DNA from: Myxococcales bacterium
Lineage (GTDB): Bacteria > Myxococcota_A > Polyangia > Nannocystales > Nannocystaceae
Reading direction: 5' to 3'
Length of the DNA: 64,000 bases
NCBI GenBank assembly: GCA_020633335.1
Contig: JACKDU010000008.1
Span: forward strand, 1 to 64,000
The notes beneath the pieces are model-generated. The model was not told the origin of the DNA. It saw only the letters and a program-made list of their open reading frames with translations, and did no database searches. Position 1 is the first letter of the stretch; every line of letters begins with the position of its first letter. Position numbers and translations under genes: made by a program. Shown one piece after another: positions 8,454 to 18,800 of this stretch.

Positions 8454-9137
8454 CTAGCTCGCGCGCTTTCGAACCCGGGTCGACGACTCCTCGCGGCGGA
8501 CCGCCTTGGTCGCCAGGTGGTCGGCCTCCTCGTTGCCGTCCTGGCCGGCGTGCCCCCGGACCTTGAGGAGCTCGAGGTTGGGGAAGCGCTCCATCGCGTC
8601 CTTGATCCTCTTAATAAGCGCCAGGTTGGCCTTCGCCTTCCAGCCGCCGATCAGCACCCCCAGGCTCCACCCGGAGTCGGTGAAGAGGTGGATATGGGCC
8701 CCCTCCTCGTCCTCCCGCAGGGTCTCGAGCGCCCGGAGGATGGCCGTGAGCTCGGCGACGTTGTTGGTCCCCTCGCCGATGAACTCCGAGATCTCGACGA
8801 CCTCGTCGGCGCGGACCAGGTGGATACCGATCCCCGCCGGCCCCGGGTTGCCCGAGCAGGCGCCGTCGGTGTGGATGACGATGGTCTCGTCGGTCGCCGC
8901 CTTGCTCGGCTCCTCGCGGAGCTGGGTCTTGGTGGGCTCGGCCCGGCCGCCGAATTCGGCGTCCGCGATGATCTCGCCGTCGATGTCGATCAGGTTCTCG
9001 GGCGGCGTCCGATAGGACTTGATGGCGCCGAGGCGGTAGCGCATCTCCGCCCGGCCGCGGTGCACGATCGGCTTCCCGCTCTCGAGCACCCGGACAAACA
9101 CCGTTTGGTCGCGAAACTGAAACTTCTTCCAAGGCAT
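8454..9137 (-). CDS. RNase HI-family protein with N-terminal extension
   Basis: 227 residues from ATG at 9137. The C-terminal RNase H domain carries the acidic catalytic residues in IHTDGACSGNPG, NNVAELTAI and LFTDS, followed by VRGHAGQDGNEEADHLA; it cleaves RNA in RNA-DNA hybrids. An N-terminal ~75-residue segment (from MPWKKFQFRDQTVFVRVL) is not a classical hybrid-binding domain and is unassigned. An upstream in-frame extension to 9308 lacks coding character and overlaps the divergent gene's promoter, so the shorter start is used. It is divergent from the lipoprotein at 9256 and convergent with the deacetylase operon. Confidence 0.85.
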   Translation of the reverse strand: MPWKKFQFRDQTVFVRVLESGKPIVHRGRAEMRYRLGAIKSYRTPPENLIDIDGEIIADAEFGGRAEPTKTQLREEPSKAATDETIVIHTDGACSGNPGPAGIGIHLVRADEVVEISEFIGEGTNNVAELTAILRALETLREDEEGAHIHLFTDSGWSLGVLIGGWKAKANLALIKRIKDAMERFPNLELLKVRGHAGQDGNEEADHLATKAVRREESSTRVRKRAS

Positions 9138-9211
9138 GGGGAGGTGAACCTGGGTCAAACCGGCGTTGAGGCCGCTTGAAGGCCCTTGGGGGCCCCCGGG
9201 GGAATGGCACT

Positions 9212-9247
9212 TTGTTGTTGCCACCGCAAGAGGGCGGGCCGTATAAA
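9212..9247 (+). promoter_or_regulatory. Possible promoter of lipoprotein gene
   Basis: TATAAA at 9242-9247 stands out in GC-rich surroundings, with TTGTTG-like sequence 20-25 bp upstream. TATAAA ends only 8 bp before the ATG at 9256, so if it is the -10 box the transcript would be leaderless or nearly so. The -35 spacing is longer than usual. Confidence 0.35.
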
Positions 9248-9255
9248 CCGCCGCT

Positions 9256-10290
9256 ATGAAGAAGACGTTCACCACCGCCCTCGCGGCGACAGCGCTATTC
9301 GGCATCACCGCTTGTCAGGGCGGCGGCTCTGCGTCCGGTACGAAGCTCATCCCGGAGCAGGCGACGATCCTCGTGGGGATCGACGTCGGCGGCCTGACCA
9401 AGACGAAGCTCTACACCGACAACAAGGCCATGATGGAGGCCGCTCCCGAGGCCAAGGAGATGATGGAGGCGGCCAAGGGCTGCAACCTCGACCTCGAGAA
9501 GATGGGGTCCATCATCATCGGCACCGACGCGAAGGAGCCCAAGCCCAACGTGACGGTCGTGATCTCCGGTGAGGGCGTCGGCGACGAGAAGAACCTCACC
9601 TGCATCGCCGAGAAGGCCAAGGAGAAGTCCGGCAAGGCCCCCTTCACCGTCGAGGGCAAGGAGCTCAAGATGGAGGGCGACGACGGCGTCGGCTACATCG
9701 TCGACGCGAAGACCGTCGTCATCGCGACCAAGGACTGGGCGACCGCGACCAAGGACCTCGTCGACGGCAAGGGCAAGTCGGCGGCTGACGGCCCGAACAA
9801 GGACCTCTTCGGCCGCGCCGACCAGAGCAAGCACATCTGGTTCGCCGGTCTCCTCCCCGAGGCCGCCGCCAGCCAGCTCAAGGGCTCGCCGGCCGAGGGC
9901 CTGAAGAACGTCTCGGGCGCCTTCGACCTCAGCGACGGCGTCTCCTTCTCGGTCGCCGCCGGCACCGAGAGCGCCGACAAGGCCAAGGCCCTCAAGGAGC
10001 AGGCCGAGCAGCAGTTCGGCATGGTCAAGGGCATGGCTGGCCTCTTCGGGATCCCCCAGGGCGTCGTCGACAGCGTGAAGTTCGACGTCTCGGGCGACGC
10101 GATCTCGGTCTCGGCCAAGGTCACCACCGAGGAGATCAAGTCGATCCAGGAGAACGCCGGCAAGATGCTCGGCGGTGGCATGGGCGGCCCGCCGATGGGC
10201 GGCGACATGGGCGACATGGACGCGCCCCCGCCGGCCGAGCCCCCCGCTGGTGAGGAGGCCGCTCCGGCCGAGGGCGGCGAGGGCGAGTAG
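9256..10290 (+). CDS. Secreted lipoprotein with Gly/Met/Pro-rich tail
   Basis: 344 residues. A short signal peptide has lipobox ITAC with Cys20. The mature region is Lys/Asp/Glu/Ala-rich and alternates beta-like and helical stretches (ILVGIDVGGLTKTKL, GVSFSVAAGTESADKAKALKEQ); the C-terminal ~40 residues are a Gly/Met/Asp/Pro/Ala/Glu tail. I do not recognise a named family. Codons for Lys (AAG) and Glu are much more frequent than in neighbouring genes, suggesting an abundant, highly expressed protein (inference). A strong hairpin follows the gene at 10343. Confidence 0.75.
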   Translation: MKKTFTTALAATALFGITACQGGGSASGTKLIPEQATILVGIDVGGLTKTKLYTDNKAMMEAAPEAKEMMEAAKGCNLDLEKMGSIIIGTDAKEPKPNVTVVISGEGVGDEKNLTCIAEKAKEKSGKAPFTVEGKELKMEGDDGVGYIVDAKTVVIATKDWATATKDLVDGKGKSAADGPNKDLFGRADQSKHIWFAGLLPEAAASQLKGSPAEGLKNVSGAFDLSDGVSFSVAAGTESADKAKALKEQAEQQFGMVKGMAGLFGIPQGVVDSVKFDVSGDAISVSAKVTTEEIKSIQENAGKMLGGGMGGPPMGGDMGDMDAPPPAEPPAGEEAAPAEGGEGE

Positions 10291-10342
10291 CCCCAGCTCC
10301 CCACCGATCGCTTGCATCTTCGCCGAAGATGCCGTAGCAAGG

Positions 10343-10374
10343 GCGGCCCGGACTCTCCGGGCCGCTCTTCGTTT
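10343..10374 (+). terminator. Hairpin terminator after lipoprotein gene
   Basis: Perfect 10-bp stem GCGGCCCGGA / TCCGGGCCGC (10343-10352 and 10356-10365) with a 3-base loop, followed by TCTTCGTTT. It is the closest thing to a classical rho-independent terminator in the window. Confidence 0.7.
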
Positions 10375-10428
10375 GAGCGGACAACCCTTGTAGCTGCTTG
10401 ATGGCGGCGATCATCGAGGAAAGAACAG

Positions 10429-10776
10429 ATGCGCATCTCCCCCCTGCAACAGGTCAAGAATCTCTACGGGTCCAAGGACAAGCTGATCGCGGCCGTCGCC
10501 GATCACTTCTCGCCGGCTGATGGCGAGAGCGCCGACGACTTCCGGGCCCGGCTCCGCCACGTGGCCAACGCCAAGCTCCTCCGCCTCGCCAAGATCGGCG
10601 AGTCGATCAAGGCGCTCGGCGGGCGCGAGGCGATGATCGCCAAGATCGCCGAGCTCCGCGGCCAGGCCAAGGACAAGGACTACCTCGGCAAGCTCGCCAC
10701 CTACGCGAGCCCGCGCCTCCTCGACCTCCACCGCTCGCTCAGCCGCAAGGCCTCGCGCGCGGCGAAGGCCTCGTAG
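10429..10776 (+). CDS. Small basic helical protein of unknown function
   Basis: 115 residues, Lys/Arg/Ala/Leu-rich and predicted mostly helical from the pattern LQQVKNLYGSKDKLIAAVADHF and KLLRLAKIGESIKALGG. No signal peptide or membrane segment. Ends with a basic tail (SRKASRAAKAS). No family recognised. The flanking hairpins (10343 and 10801) make it a monocistronic unit. Codon use is consistent with a real gene. Confidence 0.7.
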   Translation: MRISPLQQVKNLYGSKDKLIAAVADHFSPADGESADDFRARLRHVANAKLLRLAKIGESIKALGGREAMIAKIAELRGQAKDKDYLGKLATYASPRLLDLHRSLSRKASRAAKAS

Positions 10777-10800
10777 TCCGGCGTCGCCGAGAGGCGGAGG

Positions 10801-10824
10801 GAGGGGCCCCAGCGCGGGCCCCTC
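10801..10824 (+). terminator. Hairpin terminator
   Basis: Perfect 9-bp stem GAGGGGCCC / GGGCCCCTC with a 6-base loop, 25 bp after the small-protein stop and facing the convergent lipoprotein gene. Confidence 0.65.
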
Positions 10825-10884
10825 TCGCATTTCGAAGAGCCACCTGGCGACGACGCGCCCGCGAGGGCTCGCCAGCGCGCGGCC

Positions 10885-11607
10885 CTAGCCGCCGTCGAGG
10901 CAGAGGAGCCCGCCGCCCGACGCCCCGCACCCCGCGGGGCACACGCTCTCCCAATAGGGCGCGACGCACTCGCAGGTCGCCGTCCCCTCGCAGGCCTGCG
11001 GGAGCGGCAGGCAGCCGCCGCCGCCGCCCGACTGCGACTCCACGCAGGTCCAGCCCTCGCCGCACCCCTTGAGGCAGGCGCTGGTGTCCGAGCAGTAGTG
11101 ATAGGGCACGCAGGGGCCGTAGCAGCCGGCGACGATCGACGGGACCATGTCGCCCGCGCACTCGGGCGCCGGCTGGTTGCAGGTCACCGGCGAGGCGCAA
11201 TCGACCGTCGACGCGAGCTCGCAGCGGCCCGAGCGGCAGGCGGCCGCCGACCCCGCGAGCCCCTGGGCCGAGCACTCGCTCTGATCGCAGTCGATCTCGC
11301 AGGTGGCGGGCTCGTCGCCCGCGGGGATCGACTCGCAGGAGCAGCAGTCGTCGACCAGCTTGCACTCGGCGTCGACGCTGCACGCCCCGCCGCCGCCGCC
11401 GGTGGTCCCCGTGCCGCTCGCGCTCCCCGAGCTCGCGCTCGTCCCGCTCGCGCCGCTGGTCGAGCTCGCGCTCGCCGACGCCGCGCTGGTCGCGGTCGCG
11501 GCGGTCGACGAGCTCCCGCTGCCCCCGCCGTCGTCGGCGGTGCAGGCGAGCGCCAGGGCGAGCGCCAGGGCGGCGGGGAGGGACGCGAGGGCGAGGGAGG
11601 AGCGCAT
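10885..11607 (-). CDS. Cys-rich lipoprotein with Ser/Thr/Ala/Gly spacer
   Basis: 240 residues. Signal peptide and lipobox-like ALAC, then CTADDGGGSGS and a ~45-residue Ser/Ala/Thr/Gly spacer, then a Cys-rich domain with more than 20 cysteines in short spacings (CKLVDDCCSCESIP, CLKGCGEGWTC, ATCECVAPYWESVCPAGC). Probably a disulphide-stabilised outer-membrane surface protein. The start MRSSLALAS is chosen for the signal peptide; GGAGG directly abuts the ATG. It is divergent from the DEAD-box helicase. No enzyme motif was seen. Confidence 0.8.
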   Translation of the reverse strand: MRSSLALASLPAALALALALACTADDGGGSGSSSTAATATSAASASASSTSGASGTSASSGSASGTGTTGGGGGACSVDAECKLVDDCCSCESIPAGDEPATCEIDCDQSECSAQGLAGSAAACRSGRCELASTVDCASPVTCNQPAPECAGDMVPSIVAGCYGPCVPYHYCSDTSACLKGCGEGWTCVESQSGGGGGCLPLPQACEGTATCECVAPYWESVCPAGCGASGGGLLCLDGG

Positions 11608-11775
11608 CCTCCGAGGATAGCCTCCGACGACGCAGAGGTGGCGTGGCGCGGCGCGGCGGAGGTCCGCGTCCGCGCCGCTCGATCCCGCCGCAGGCGCCGT
11701 GAGCTTGCCCCCGGCGTGTCTGAAAACACGCCTGCGAGGCAGCGCGGGGACGTCCGCGGGGGTACACCTTCGCCC

Positions 11776-13221
11776 ATGCAAGCAGAGCCCGCCGCCCCGG
11801 CGACCACCTTCGCCGGCCTCGACCTCCCCGAGCCGCTCCTCCGCGCGCTCGGTGACGTCGGCTACGCGGCCCCCTCACCGATCCAGGAGGCGACGATCCC
11901 CGAGATGATGGCCGGTCGCGACGTCGTCGGTCAGGCGCAGACCGGCACCGGCAAGACCGCCGCCTTCGCCCTGCCGATCCTCGCCGGCCTCGATCGCCGC
12001 GCCCGTCGGGTGCAGGCGCTGGTGCTCACGCCGACGCGCGAGCTCGGGATCCAGGTCGCCGACGCGCTCACCCGCTACGCCGCCCACCTCCCGAACGTCC
12101 GGATCCTGCCGATCTACGGCGGCCAGAGCTACGGGCCCCAGCTCGACGCGCTCGCCCGCGGCGTCCAGGTCGTCGTCGGCACCCCGGGGCGCCTCCTCGA
12201 TCACGTCCGCCGCGGGTCCCTCGACCTCGGCGCCCTCCGTTGGCTGGTCCTCGACGAGGCCGACGAGATGCTGAAGATGGGCTTCATCGACGACGTCGAG
12301 GAGATCCTCCGCGAGACCCCCGAGGGCCGCCAGACCGCGCTCTTCTCCGCGACCATGCCGCCGGCGATCCGGCGGCTCGCGCAGACCTACCTCCACGATC
12401 CGGTCGCCCTGACGATCGCCTCGGCGACCACCACCGCGTCGACGATCCGCCAGCGCTGCTGGGAGATCAGCGGCCTCCACCGCCTCGACGCGCTCACCCG
12501 GATCCTCGAGGTCGAGCCCTTCGACGCGATGATCGTCTTCACCCGCCTCAAGCGGACGACCGACGAGCTCGCCGAGGCGCTCCAGGGCCGCGGCTTCCGG
12601 GCGGCGGCGATGAGCGGCGACCTCAGCCAGGCCCAGCGCGAGCGGACGATCGAGGCGCTCCGCGACGGCGCGATCGACATCCTGGTGGCGACCGACGTCG
12701 CCGCCCGCGGCCTCGACGTCGATCGCGTCAGCCACGTCGTCAACTACGACCCGCCCTCCGGCCCCGAGGGCTACGTCCACCGGATCGGCCGGACCGGCCG
12801 GGCGGGCCGCTCGGGCGAGGCGATCCTCTTCCTCGCCCCGCGCGAGCGCTTCATCCTCCGGGAGATCGAGCGGGCGACCCGGCAGCGGATCGAGCCGCTC
12901 CAGCTGCCGACGATCCGCGAGGTCAACGAGGTCCGGGTCGCCCGCTTCAAGGACGCGGTCTCGGCGATGGTCGAGCGCGGCGGGCCCGAGCTCGACCTCT
13001 TCCGCCGCCTCGTCGGCGAGCTCGAGGAGGAGCGCGGGATCCCGGCGATCGACGCCGCGGCCGCGCTCGCCCGCCTCTACCGCGGGCCCGAGCCGCTCCT
13101 CCTCGAGCGACCGCCGCGGGCGGATCGGCGGCGAGGCGAGGGCGGCGGGTCGTGGGAGGAGCGCGACGAGCGCGACGAGCCCGGACCGCGGGCGCGTCGC
13201 CGCCGCTTCCGCCACGGCTGA
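11776..13221 (+). CDS. DEAD-box ATP-dependent RNA helicase
   Basis: 481 residues with the full motif set in order: Q motif (GYAAPSPIQ), motif I AQTGTGKT, Ia PTRELG, Ib TPGRLLD, II DEAD near residue 160, III SAT, IV IVFTRLK, V ATDVAARGLD, VI HRIGRTGRAGR. The C-terminus resembles the DeaD/CsdA linker (QRIEPLQLPTIREVNEVR) but lacks a full RNA-binding domain and ends in an Arg/Glu/Gly-rich tail. It unwinds RNA in ribosome assembly or mRNA decay. It is convergent with the lipoprotein gene at 13225, only 3 bp away. Confidence 0.93.
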   Translation: MQAEPAAPATTFAGLDLPEPLLRALGDVGYAAPSPIQEATIPEMMAGRDVVGQAQTGTGKTAAFALPILAGLDRRARRVQALVLTPTRELGIQVADALTRYAAHLPNVRILPIYGGQSYGPQLDALARGVQVVVGTPGRLLDHVRRGSLDLGALRWLVLDEADEMLKMGFIDDVEEILRETPEGRQTALFSATMPPAIRRLAQTYLHDPVALTIASATTTASTIRQRCWEISGLHRLDALTRILEVEPFDAMIVFTRLKRTTDELAEALQGRGFRAAAMSGDLSQAQRERTIEALRDGAIDILVATDVAARGLDVDRVSHVVNYDPPSGPEGYVHRIGRTGRAGRSGEAILFLAPRERFILREIERATRQRIEPLQLPTIREVNEVRVARFKDAVSAMVERGGPELDLFRRLVGELEEERGIPAIDAAAALARLYRGPEPLLLERPPRADRRRGEGGGSWEERDERDEPGPRARRRRFRHG

Positions 13222-13224
13222 GCG

Positions 13225-13902
13225 CTAGCTCCCGCAGAGGAGCTCGGCGTCGCCCGCCCCCGCGCAGGTCAGGCAGGCCTCGCCGGGGGCGATCACGCAG
13301 CCCGGCGTCACCTCGAGCGCGTCGCAGTAGCGGATCGACCCGGTCGGGTTGTAGCTGTCGTAGTAGATCTCGGCGACCGCGTAGCTCTCGGCGCTGAGGC
13401 CGACGTAGGCGTAGCCGACGTCCGAGTCGATCCCCATCACCCAGGTGATCGCCTTGAAGCCGCGCTGCTCCATCGCGGCCTTGAGCGCGCACTCCTGGAC
13501 CGCCGTCCACTCCGCGGCCGTGTGATCCCAGGGGTTGACCTCGCCGCAATCGTCGTAGGTGCCGTATTGCTCGACGGTCGAGCACGCGAGATCGACGAGC
13601 TCGCAGAGCGGGCCACCGGTGGTGCTCGTGTCGCTGGTGCTCCCGTCGCTGGTGCTCGCGTCCCCGCTGGAGCCGCTGCCGCTCGCGCTCGCCGAGCCCG
13701 ACGACCCCGAGCCGCTCGAGCCCGAGCCCGAGCCGCTGGTCGAGGTCGACGACGCCGAGTCGCCGCTGCTGCTGCCGGTCGACGCCGAGGCCGAGCCGGT
13801 CCCGTCATCGCCAGCGCAGCCGCCGAGGGGCGCGTGGAGGAGGAGGAGGAGGAGAGAGGAGCCGAGGGCCCGAAGGCGCGTGGAGGGAGTAGTGAAGTTC
13901 AT
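13225..13902 (-). CDS. Lipoprotein with Ser/Gly/Ala-rich spacer
   Basis: 225 residues. Lipobox LGGC, then CAGDDGTGSAS and a ~65-residue Ser/Gly/Ala/Thr spacer, then a ~115-residue C-terminal domain with eight cysteines (LCELVDLACSTVEQYG, CVIAPGEACLTCAG). No named domain. It lies 38 bp downstream of the FG-GAP lipoprotein on the same strand, so the two are probably co-transcribed. Presumed outer-membrane surface anchor. Confidence 0.78.
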   Translation of the reverse strand: MNFTTPSTRLRALGSSLLLLLLHAPLGGCAGDDGTGSASASTGSSSGDSASSTSTSGSGSGSSGSGSSGSASASGSGSSGDASTSDGSTSDTSTTGGPLCELVDLACSTVEQYGTYDDCGEVNPWDHTAAEWTAVQECALKAAMEQRGFKAITWVMGIDSDVGYAYVGLSAESYAVAEIYYDSYNPTGSIRYCDALEVTPGCVIAPGEACLTCAGAGDAELLCGS

Positions 13903-13940
13903 CCCCCTCTTCTAGCGCGTCCGCCGGGCGCGCGCCCGCC

Positions 13941-15722
13941 TCAAGGCACGTGGCCGTTTCGCAGGAGGTTCCCCCGCCCGGTCGGCCAGAGGAGGCAATT
14001 GGTCGCCGAGCCCGCGACGGTGTAGACCCGGACGCTCTCGACCTTGTCCTCGGCGTCCTTGAGCGAGACGACGATCTCGACCGTGCCGTCGCCGTCGACG
14101 TCGGCGAGGGTCGGCACCGGCATCGCCCCCCGCCGCGGCAGCGGGAGCTGGTGGAGGAGCGCGCCGGTCGACGAGAGGACGAAGAGGTCGCTCTTGTCGT
14201 CGGCGGTCGCGTAGGTCGCAAAGACGACCTCGGGGGCGCCGTCGGCCGAGAGGTCGCCGATCACCACGCCGCCGGTCATCACCTCGGCGTCGGCGGTGTA
14301 CTCGAAGTCCCAGAGCTCGGCGCCGGCGGCCGAGAGCGCGTGGATCCTCCCGTCGAAGCCGGGGAAGATGACCTCAAGGCCAGGCGATCCGCCGTCGAGG
14401 TCGGCGACGCTGGCCTGGTTGGTGATCGCGACGATGTTGCCGCCGTAGTCCCAGAGCCCGCTGAGGTAGCCGGGCGCGTGGAAGGGGAGCTCCCAGCCCG
14501 GCCGCCGGCTCCCGTCGTGGCCGACCACCCAGAGCGCGACCCCCTTCTCGCGGTCGGTCTGCGAGGCGTTCTGGACGCTCGCCAGGAGGATCACCTCGGG
14601 CTCGCCGTCGCCGTCGAGATCGGCGATCGCCGGCGGCGTGTTGGTGAAGTGGGCCTGGAGCGCGCTCTCCTCGTCGGGCGCGTAGCCCATCTTCGCCTCG
14701 GCGAGGTCGTGGAGGTAGCGCATCCCCGGGGTCTTGGTCACCGGGTAGCCGGGGGCGGCGTCGAAGGCCTCGCCCGTCCCCTTGTGGATGCTGACGTAGG
14801 CGTTGTCGTGGGGGGCGACGACGTCGGCCTTGCCGTCGCCGTCGAGGTCGCCGACCGCGAGGTTCTGATCGAAGCAGCCGGCGAGGTAGCACTTGTTGTC
14901 GTCGCAGCCCGACGAGCCGCTCTGGTTGGGCGGGAAGCCGGCGACCGGCGAGCCGTCGGCCTCGAAGGCATGCATCACGTCGCTAGGCCCGCCGTGGGCC
15001 GGCGCGACCACCAGCTCGAGCGCGCCGTCGCCGTCGACGTCGCCGGCGGCGAGCGAGCGGAGCTCGTCCTCCCAGGCGACCGGGAAGCCCGGCGCGACCT
15101 GGCCGTCGGCGAGGAGGAGGTAGAGCTCCTCGCGGTCGGTGAAGGCGATCTCGAGGCCCGGCGCGGGGAGGAGATCGGCGACCACCGGGCTCGCCCAGAT
15201 CCGGCCGCCGGCGCCCGCCGTCTTCCACCGGAGCGCGCCGTCGGAGCCCCAGACGATCAGCGCGTTGCCGCGCGGGACGATGATCTCCTGGTCGCCGTCG
15301 CCGTCGAGATCGGCGACCGCGGGCGAGCCCAGCCAGCCCTCCTCCCAGCGATCGGCGAGGGTGAGGAGGAGGGTCGGCGCGGCGACCTCGGCCCCGCCGC
15401 CCGCGACCTCGCAGGAGGGCGTCGCCTCCCCGCCGGTGGTCGCCGTCTCGCCGCTCGTCGGCCCGGTCGGGCCGCCGCTGGTGCTCGCGCTCGTCGACGT
15501 CGTGCCTGCAGAGGTCGTCGCCGTCGTCGCCGTCGTCGCCGACGTCCCGTCGGTCTCGCCGCCGCTCGTCGCTCCGCTCGTCGACCCCATCGTCGCGCCG
15601 CTCGTCGCCCCGCTCGTCGCGCTCACCTCGCCGCTGCTCCCGCTCCCGCCGTCATCGCCCGCGCATGCGGCCGAGAGCCCGCAGAGGAGGAGCGCCACCG
15701 TCCCATGTCCATGCCTCGCCAT
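13941..15722 (-). CDS. FG-GAP/VCBS beta-propeller lipoprotein
   Basis: 593 residues from ATG at 15722. Signal peptide with Cys near residue 21 (LSAACAGDDGGSG), a ~75-residue Ser/Thr/Gly/Ala spacer, then about eight FG-GAP-like repeats. Five carry the calcium-binding D-x-D-G-D-G loop (VADLDGDGDQE, GDVDGDGALE, GDLDGDGKAD, ADLDGDGEPE, ADVDGDGTVE); others are degenerate (DLSADGAPE). The fold is an integrin-alpha-like seven- or eight-bladed propeller displayed on the cell surface. Followed after 38 bp by another lipoprotein. Divergent from a kinase at 15883. Confidence 0.87.
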   Translation of the reverse strand: MARHGHGTVALLLCGLSAACAGDDGGSGSSGEVSATSGATSGATMGSTSGATSGGETDGTSATTATTATTSAGTTSTSASTSGGPTGPTSGETATTGGEATPSCEVAGGGAEVAAPTLLLTLADRWEEGWLGSPAVADLDGDGDQEIIVPRGNALIVWGSDGALRWKTAGAGGRIWASPVVADLLPAPGLEIAFTDREELYLLLADGQVAPGFPVAWEDELRSLAAGDVDGDGALELVVAPAHGGPSDVMHAFEADGSPVAGFPPNQSGSSGCDDNKCYLAGCFDQNLAVGDLDGDGKADVVAPHDNAYVSIHKGTGEAFDAAPGYPVTKTPGMRYLHDLAEAKMGYAPDEESALQAHFTNTPPAIADLDGDGEPEVILLASVQNASQTDREKGVALWVVGHDGSRRPGWELPFHAPGYLSGLWDYGGNIVAITNQASVADLDGGSPGLEVIFPGFDGRIHALSAAGAELWDFEYTADAEVMTGGVVIGDLSADGAPEVVFATYATADDKSDLFVLSSTGALLHQLPLPRRGAMPVPTLADVDGDGTVEIVVSLKDAEDKVESVRVYTVAGSATNCLLWPTGRGNLLRNGHVP

Positions 15723-15882
15723 CGCACCTTCATACCGCTCCGGCCGCGGGCTGTCTCCCGCGGCAGCGCCGCCGCCGGCCCCGGTCGACGCTCGATTCTG
15801 ACCCAAAGTACAGGCTCGCTTGCGCGCGCCCCAGCGATCTCGCCCCCGGCTCGCCGTCCGAGCCGGTGATATCCTGGCGGCG

Positions 15883-18800
15883 GTGTCGGGGAAGCGGTCC
15901 GATGATGGCGGTGAGCGCCCCTCGGAGAGCGCGCCGGGGCGCGCGTGGCCGCCGAGCCGCGGCGCCACCCCGCCGCCAGCCGGTGACTTCGCCTACGAGA
16001 GCACCCTCAAGCCCGCGAGCGCCGACGCGATCGGCCTCGACCGCTCGGCCCTCCCGCCCTCGCCGTCGAAGCGCGCCCCGCCGCAGGACATCGGCCTCGA
16101 GCACACCCTCGCGCCCGGACCCCTGCCCGGCGCCCAAACCCGCGAGGACCTCGACGTCACCCTCCCCGGCGGCGACCGGACCCTGAGCAGCGACGAACAC
16201 CTCCGCGCCCAGGTGCTCGGGAGCCTGCGCTCGGTCAGCGGCCCCTCGCAGCCGAGCGACCCCGCCGGCGGCGAGGACGACACGATCCGCGGGCGCACCT
16301 TCGGCCGCTACCTCCTCCTCGAGCGCCTCGGCGAGGGCGGGATGGGGATGGTCTACGCCGCCTACGACCCCGAGCTCGACCGCAAGATCGCCCTCAAGCT
16401 GGTCCGCGCCGGCACCTCCGAGCACGGCGGCGCCCGCAGCCGCCTCCTCCGCGAGGCCCAGGCGATGGCCCGCCTCTCCCACCTCAACGTCGTCACCGTC
16501 CACGACGTCGGCGCGGTCGACGATCAGGTCTTCGTGGCGATGGAGTACATCCGCGGCCAGACGATCGACGCCTGGGTCGAGGCGAGCGCGCCGACTTGGC
16601 AGGAGATCGTCGCCGCCTTCCGCCAGGCCGGGGCGGGCCTCGCCGCCGCCCACACAGCCCACCTGATCCACCGCGACTTCAAGCCGCAGAACGTGATGAT
16701 CAGCGCCGAGGGCCGGGTCGTGGTGATGGACTTCGGCCTCGCCCGCGCCCGCTCCGGCAAGCGTCCCGACGAGGAGGAGCAGCTCGGCCGCCTGACCAGC
16801 TCGGCCCTCGACCTCGAGATCACCGGCGGTGAGGCGATCCTCGGGACCCCGGCCTACATGGCCCCCGAGCAGATGGAGGGCGCCGAGGCCGACGCCCGCT
16901 CCGACCTCTTCTCATTCTGCGTCACCCTCTGGCGCTGCCTCTACCGCCAGCCCCCCTTCGCCGGCGAGTCCTTCCTCGACCTCGCCGACAACGTCACCAA
17001 CGGGGTCCTCGATCCGCCGAAGGACACCCGCGGGGTGCCGAATTGGCTGCGCAAGGTGCTCGAGCGCGGCCTCGCGGTCGATCCCTACAACCGCTGGCCG
17101 ACGATGGACGCGCTCCTCGAGGCCCTCGACAACGACCCGACCCGGCGGCGGCGCCTCCTGATCACCGTCGCCGCGGCCGCGATCGTCGGCGTCGCGGCCC
17201 TCGCCGCGACCTTCATCTACCAGCGGAGCGCCCGCAGCGAGTGCCGGGTCGTCGCCGCCGAGGTCGACGCGATCTGGAACGACGGCGCCCGCCAAGAGCT
17301 CCGCGACGGCTTCCGCAAGAGCGGCCTCCCCTACGCCAACGACGAGCTCGGCAAGATCGTCCCGCTCCTCGATCGCTTCGCGGGCGGCTGGCGGAGCGCT
17401 CGCCGGCAGGTCTGCGTCGACGGCCTCGACGATCGGATCACGGCCCGCCGCCACGACCAGGCGGTCGCCTGCCTCGACGAGGCCCGGGGGGCGCTCGCCG
17501 CCCGGATGAGCCGCCTCAGCGACGGCGATCCGGCGGCGCTGGTCGCCGCGGTCGACCTGATCACCGACCTGCCGGCGCCCGCCGAGTGCCGCGATCCGGA
17601 GCGCCTCGCCCGGCGCCCGCTGCCGCCGCCCGCCGACGCCGAGGAGGTGGCGTCGATCCGCGCCCGCCTCGCCCGGGCCGCGGCCCTCGAGATCGAGGGC
17701 GACCTCGCGGGCGCGCAGGCGATCGCCGAGGAGGCGCTCGCGGCCGCCGAGCAGCTCGGCTGGCCGCCGCTGACGATCACCGCGCGGGTCCGCCTCGGCG
17801 TCCTCCTCACCCGCAAGGACGAGCTCGCCCGGGCGGAGGAGGAGCTCCACCGGGCCTACGTCGACGCCCGCCGCGAGGGCCTGGGGGAGGCCGCCGCCGA
17901 CGCGGCGATCGTCCTCGCCACCGCGATCGGCCGCCTCGAGGGGCGCCCCCGCGAGGGCCGGATCTGGGCGGAGGTCGCCCGCGCCGAGCTCGCGGCCCTG
18001 GGCGAGCCCCAGGGCGAGCGGGCGGCCGAGCTCGAGCTCGCGCTCGGTGACATCGCCCGCCTGGGGCACGACCTCGCCGCCGCCGAGGCGCGCTACCGCG
18101 CGGCCCTGGCGATCTGGGAGCCGGCGCTCGGGGCCGATCACCTCAAGGTCGGCGTCGCCGTCGATCGGATCGGCGCGCTCCTCCTCGAGGCCGGCCGCCA
18201 CGCCGACGCGCTGCCGATCCTCGAGCAGGCCGTGGCGATCCAGGAGGCCAACGGCGGCCCCTCCCACCCGCGGGTCGCCGGGGCGCTCGACGCCCTCGGG
18301 ACCGCGCTCCTCGCCCTCGGCCGCCTCGACGCCGCCGAGACCACCTGCCGCCGGGCGCTGGCGCTCCGCGAGCGCGCCCTCGGCTCGACCCACGCCGACG
18401 TCGCCCGCTCGCTCTTCAACCTCGGCCTGATCCTGACGACCGTCGGCGACCGCGACGCGGAGGTGATCATCAACTACCGCCGGGCGCTGGCGATCCTGAT
18501 CGCCGAGCACGGCGAGAAGAGCCCCGACGTCGCCCGCGCCTACGTCCTGATCGGCGAGGCCGAGGTCCGCGCCCGCGACCTCGACGAGGCGGCGCGGAGC
18601 GCCCGGGCGGCGCTCGAGATCCTCGAGGGCCTCTACGGCCCGAGCTTCCCGCTGGTCGCCCACCCGCTCGTCCTCCTCGCCTCGATCGAGCGCGAGCGCG
18701 GCGACCTCGAGGCGGCCCACGCGGCCGCGGCCCGGGCCCTCGAGATCCGCGAGCAGAGCCAGGCGCCGCCCGCCGAGGTGGCGACGGCCCGCCTGATCCT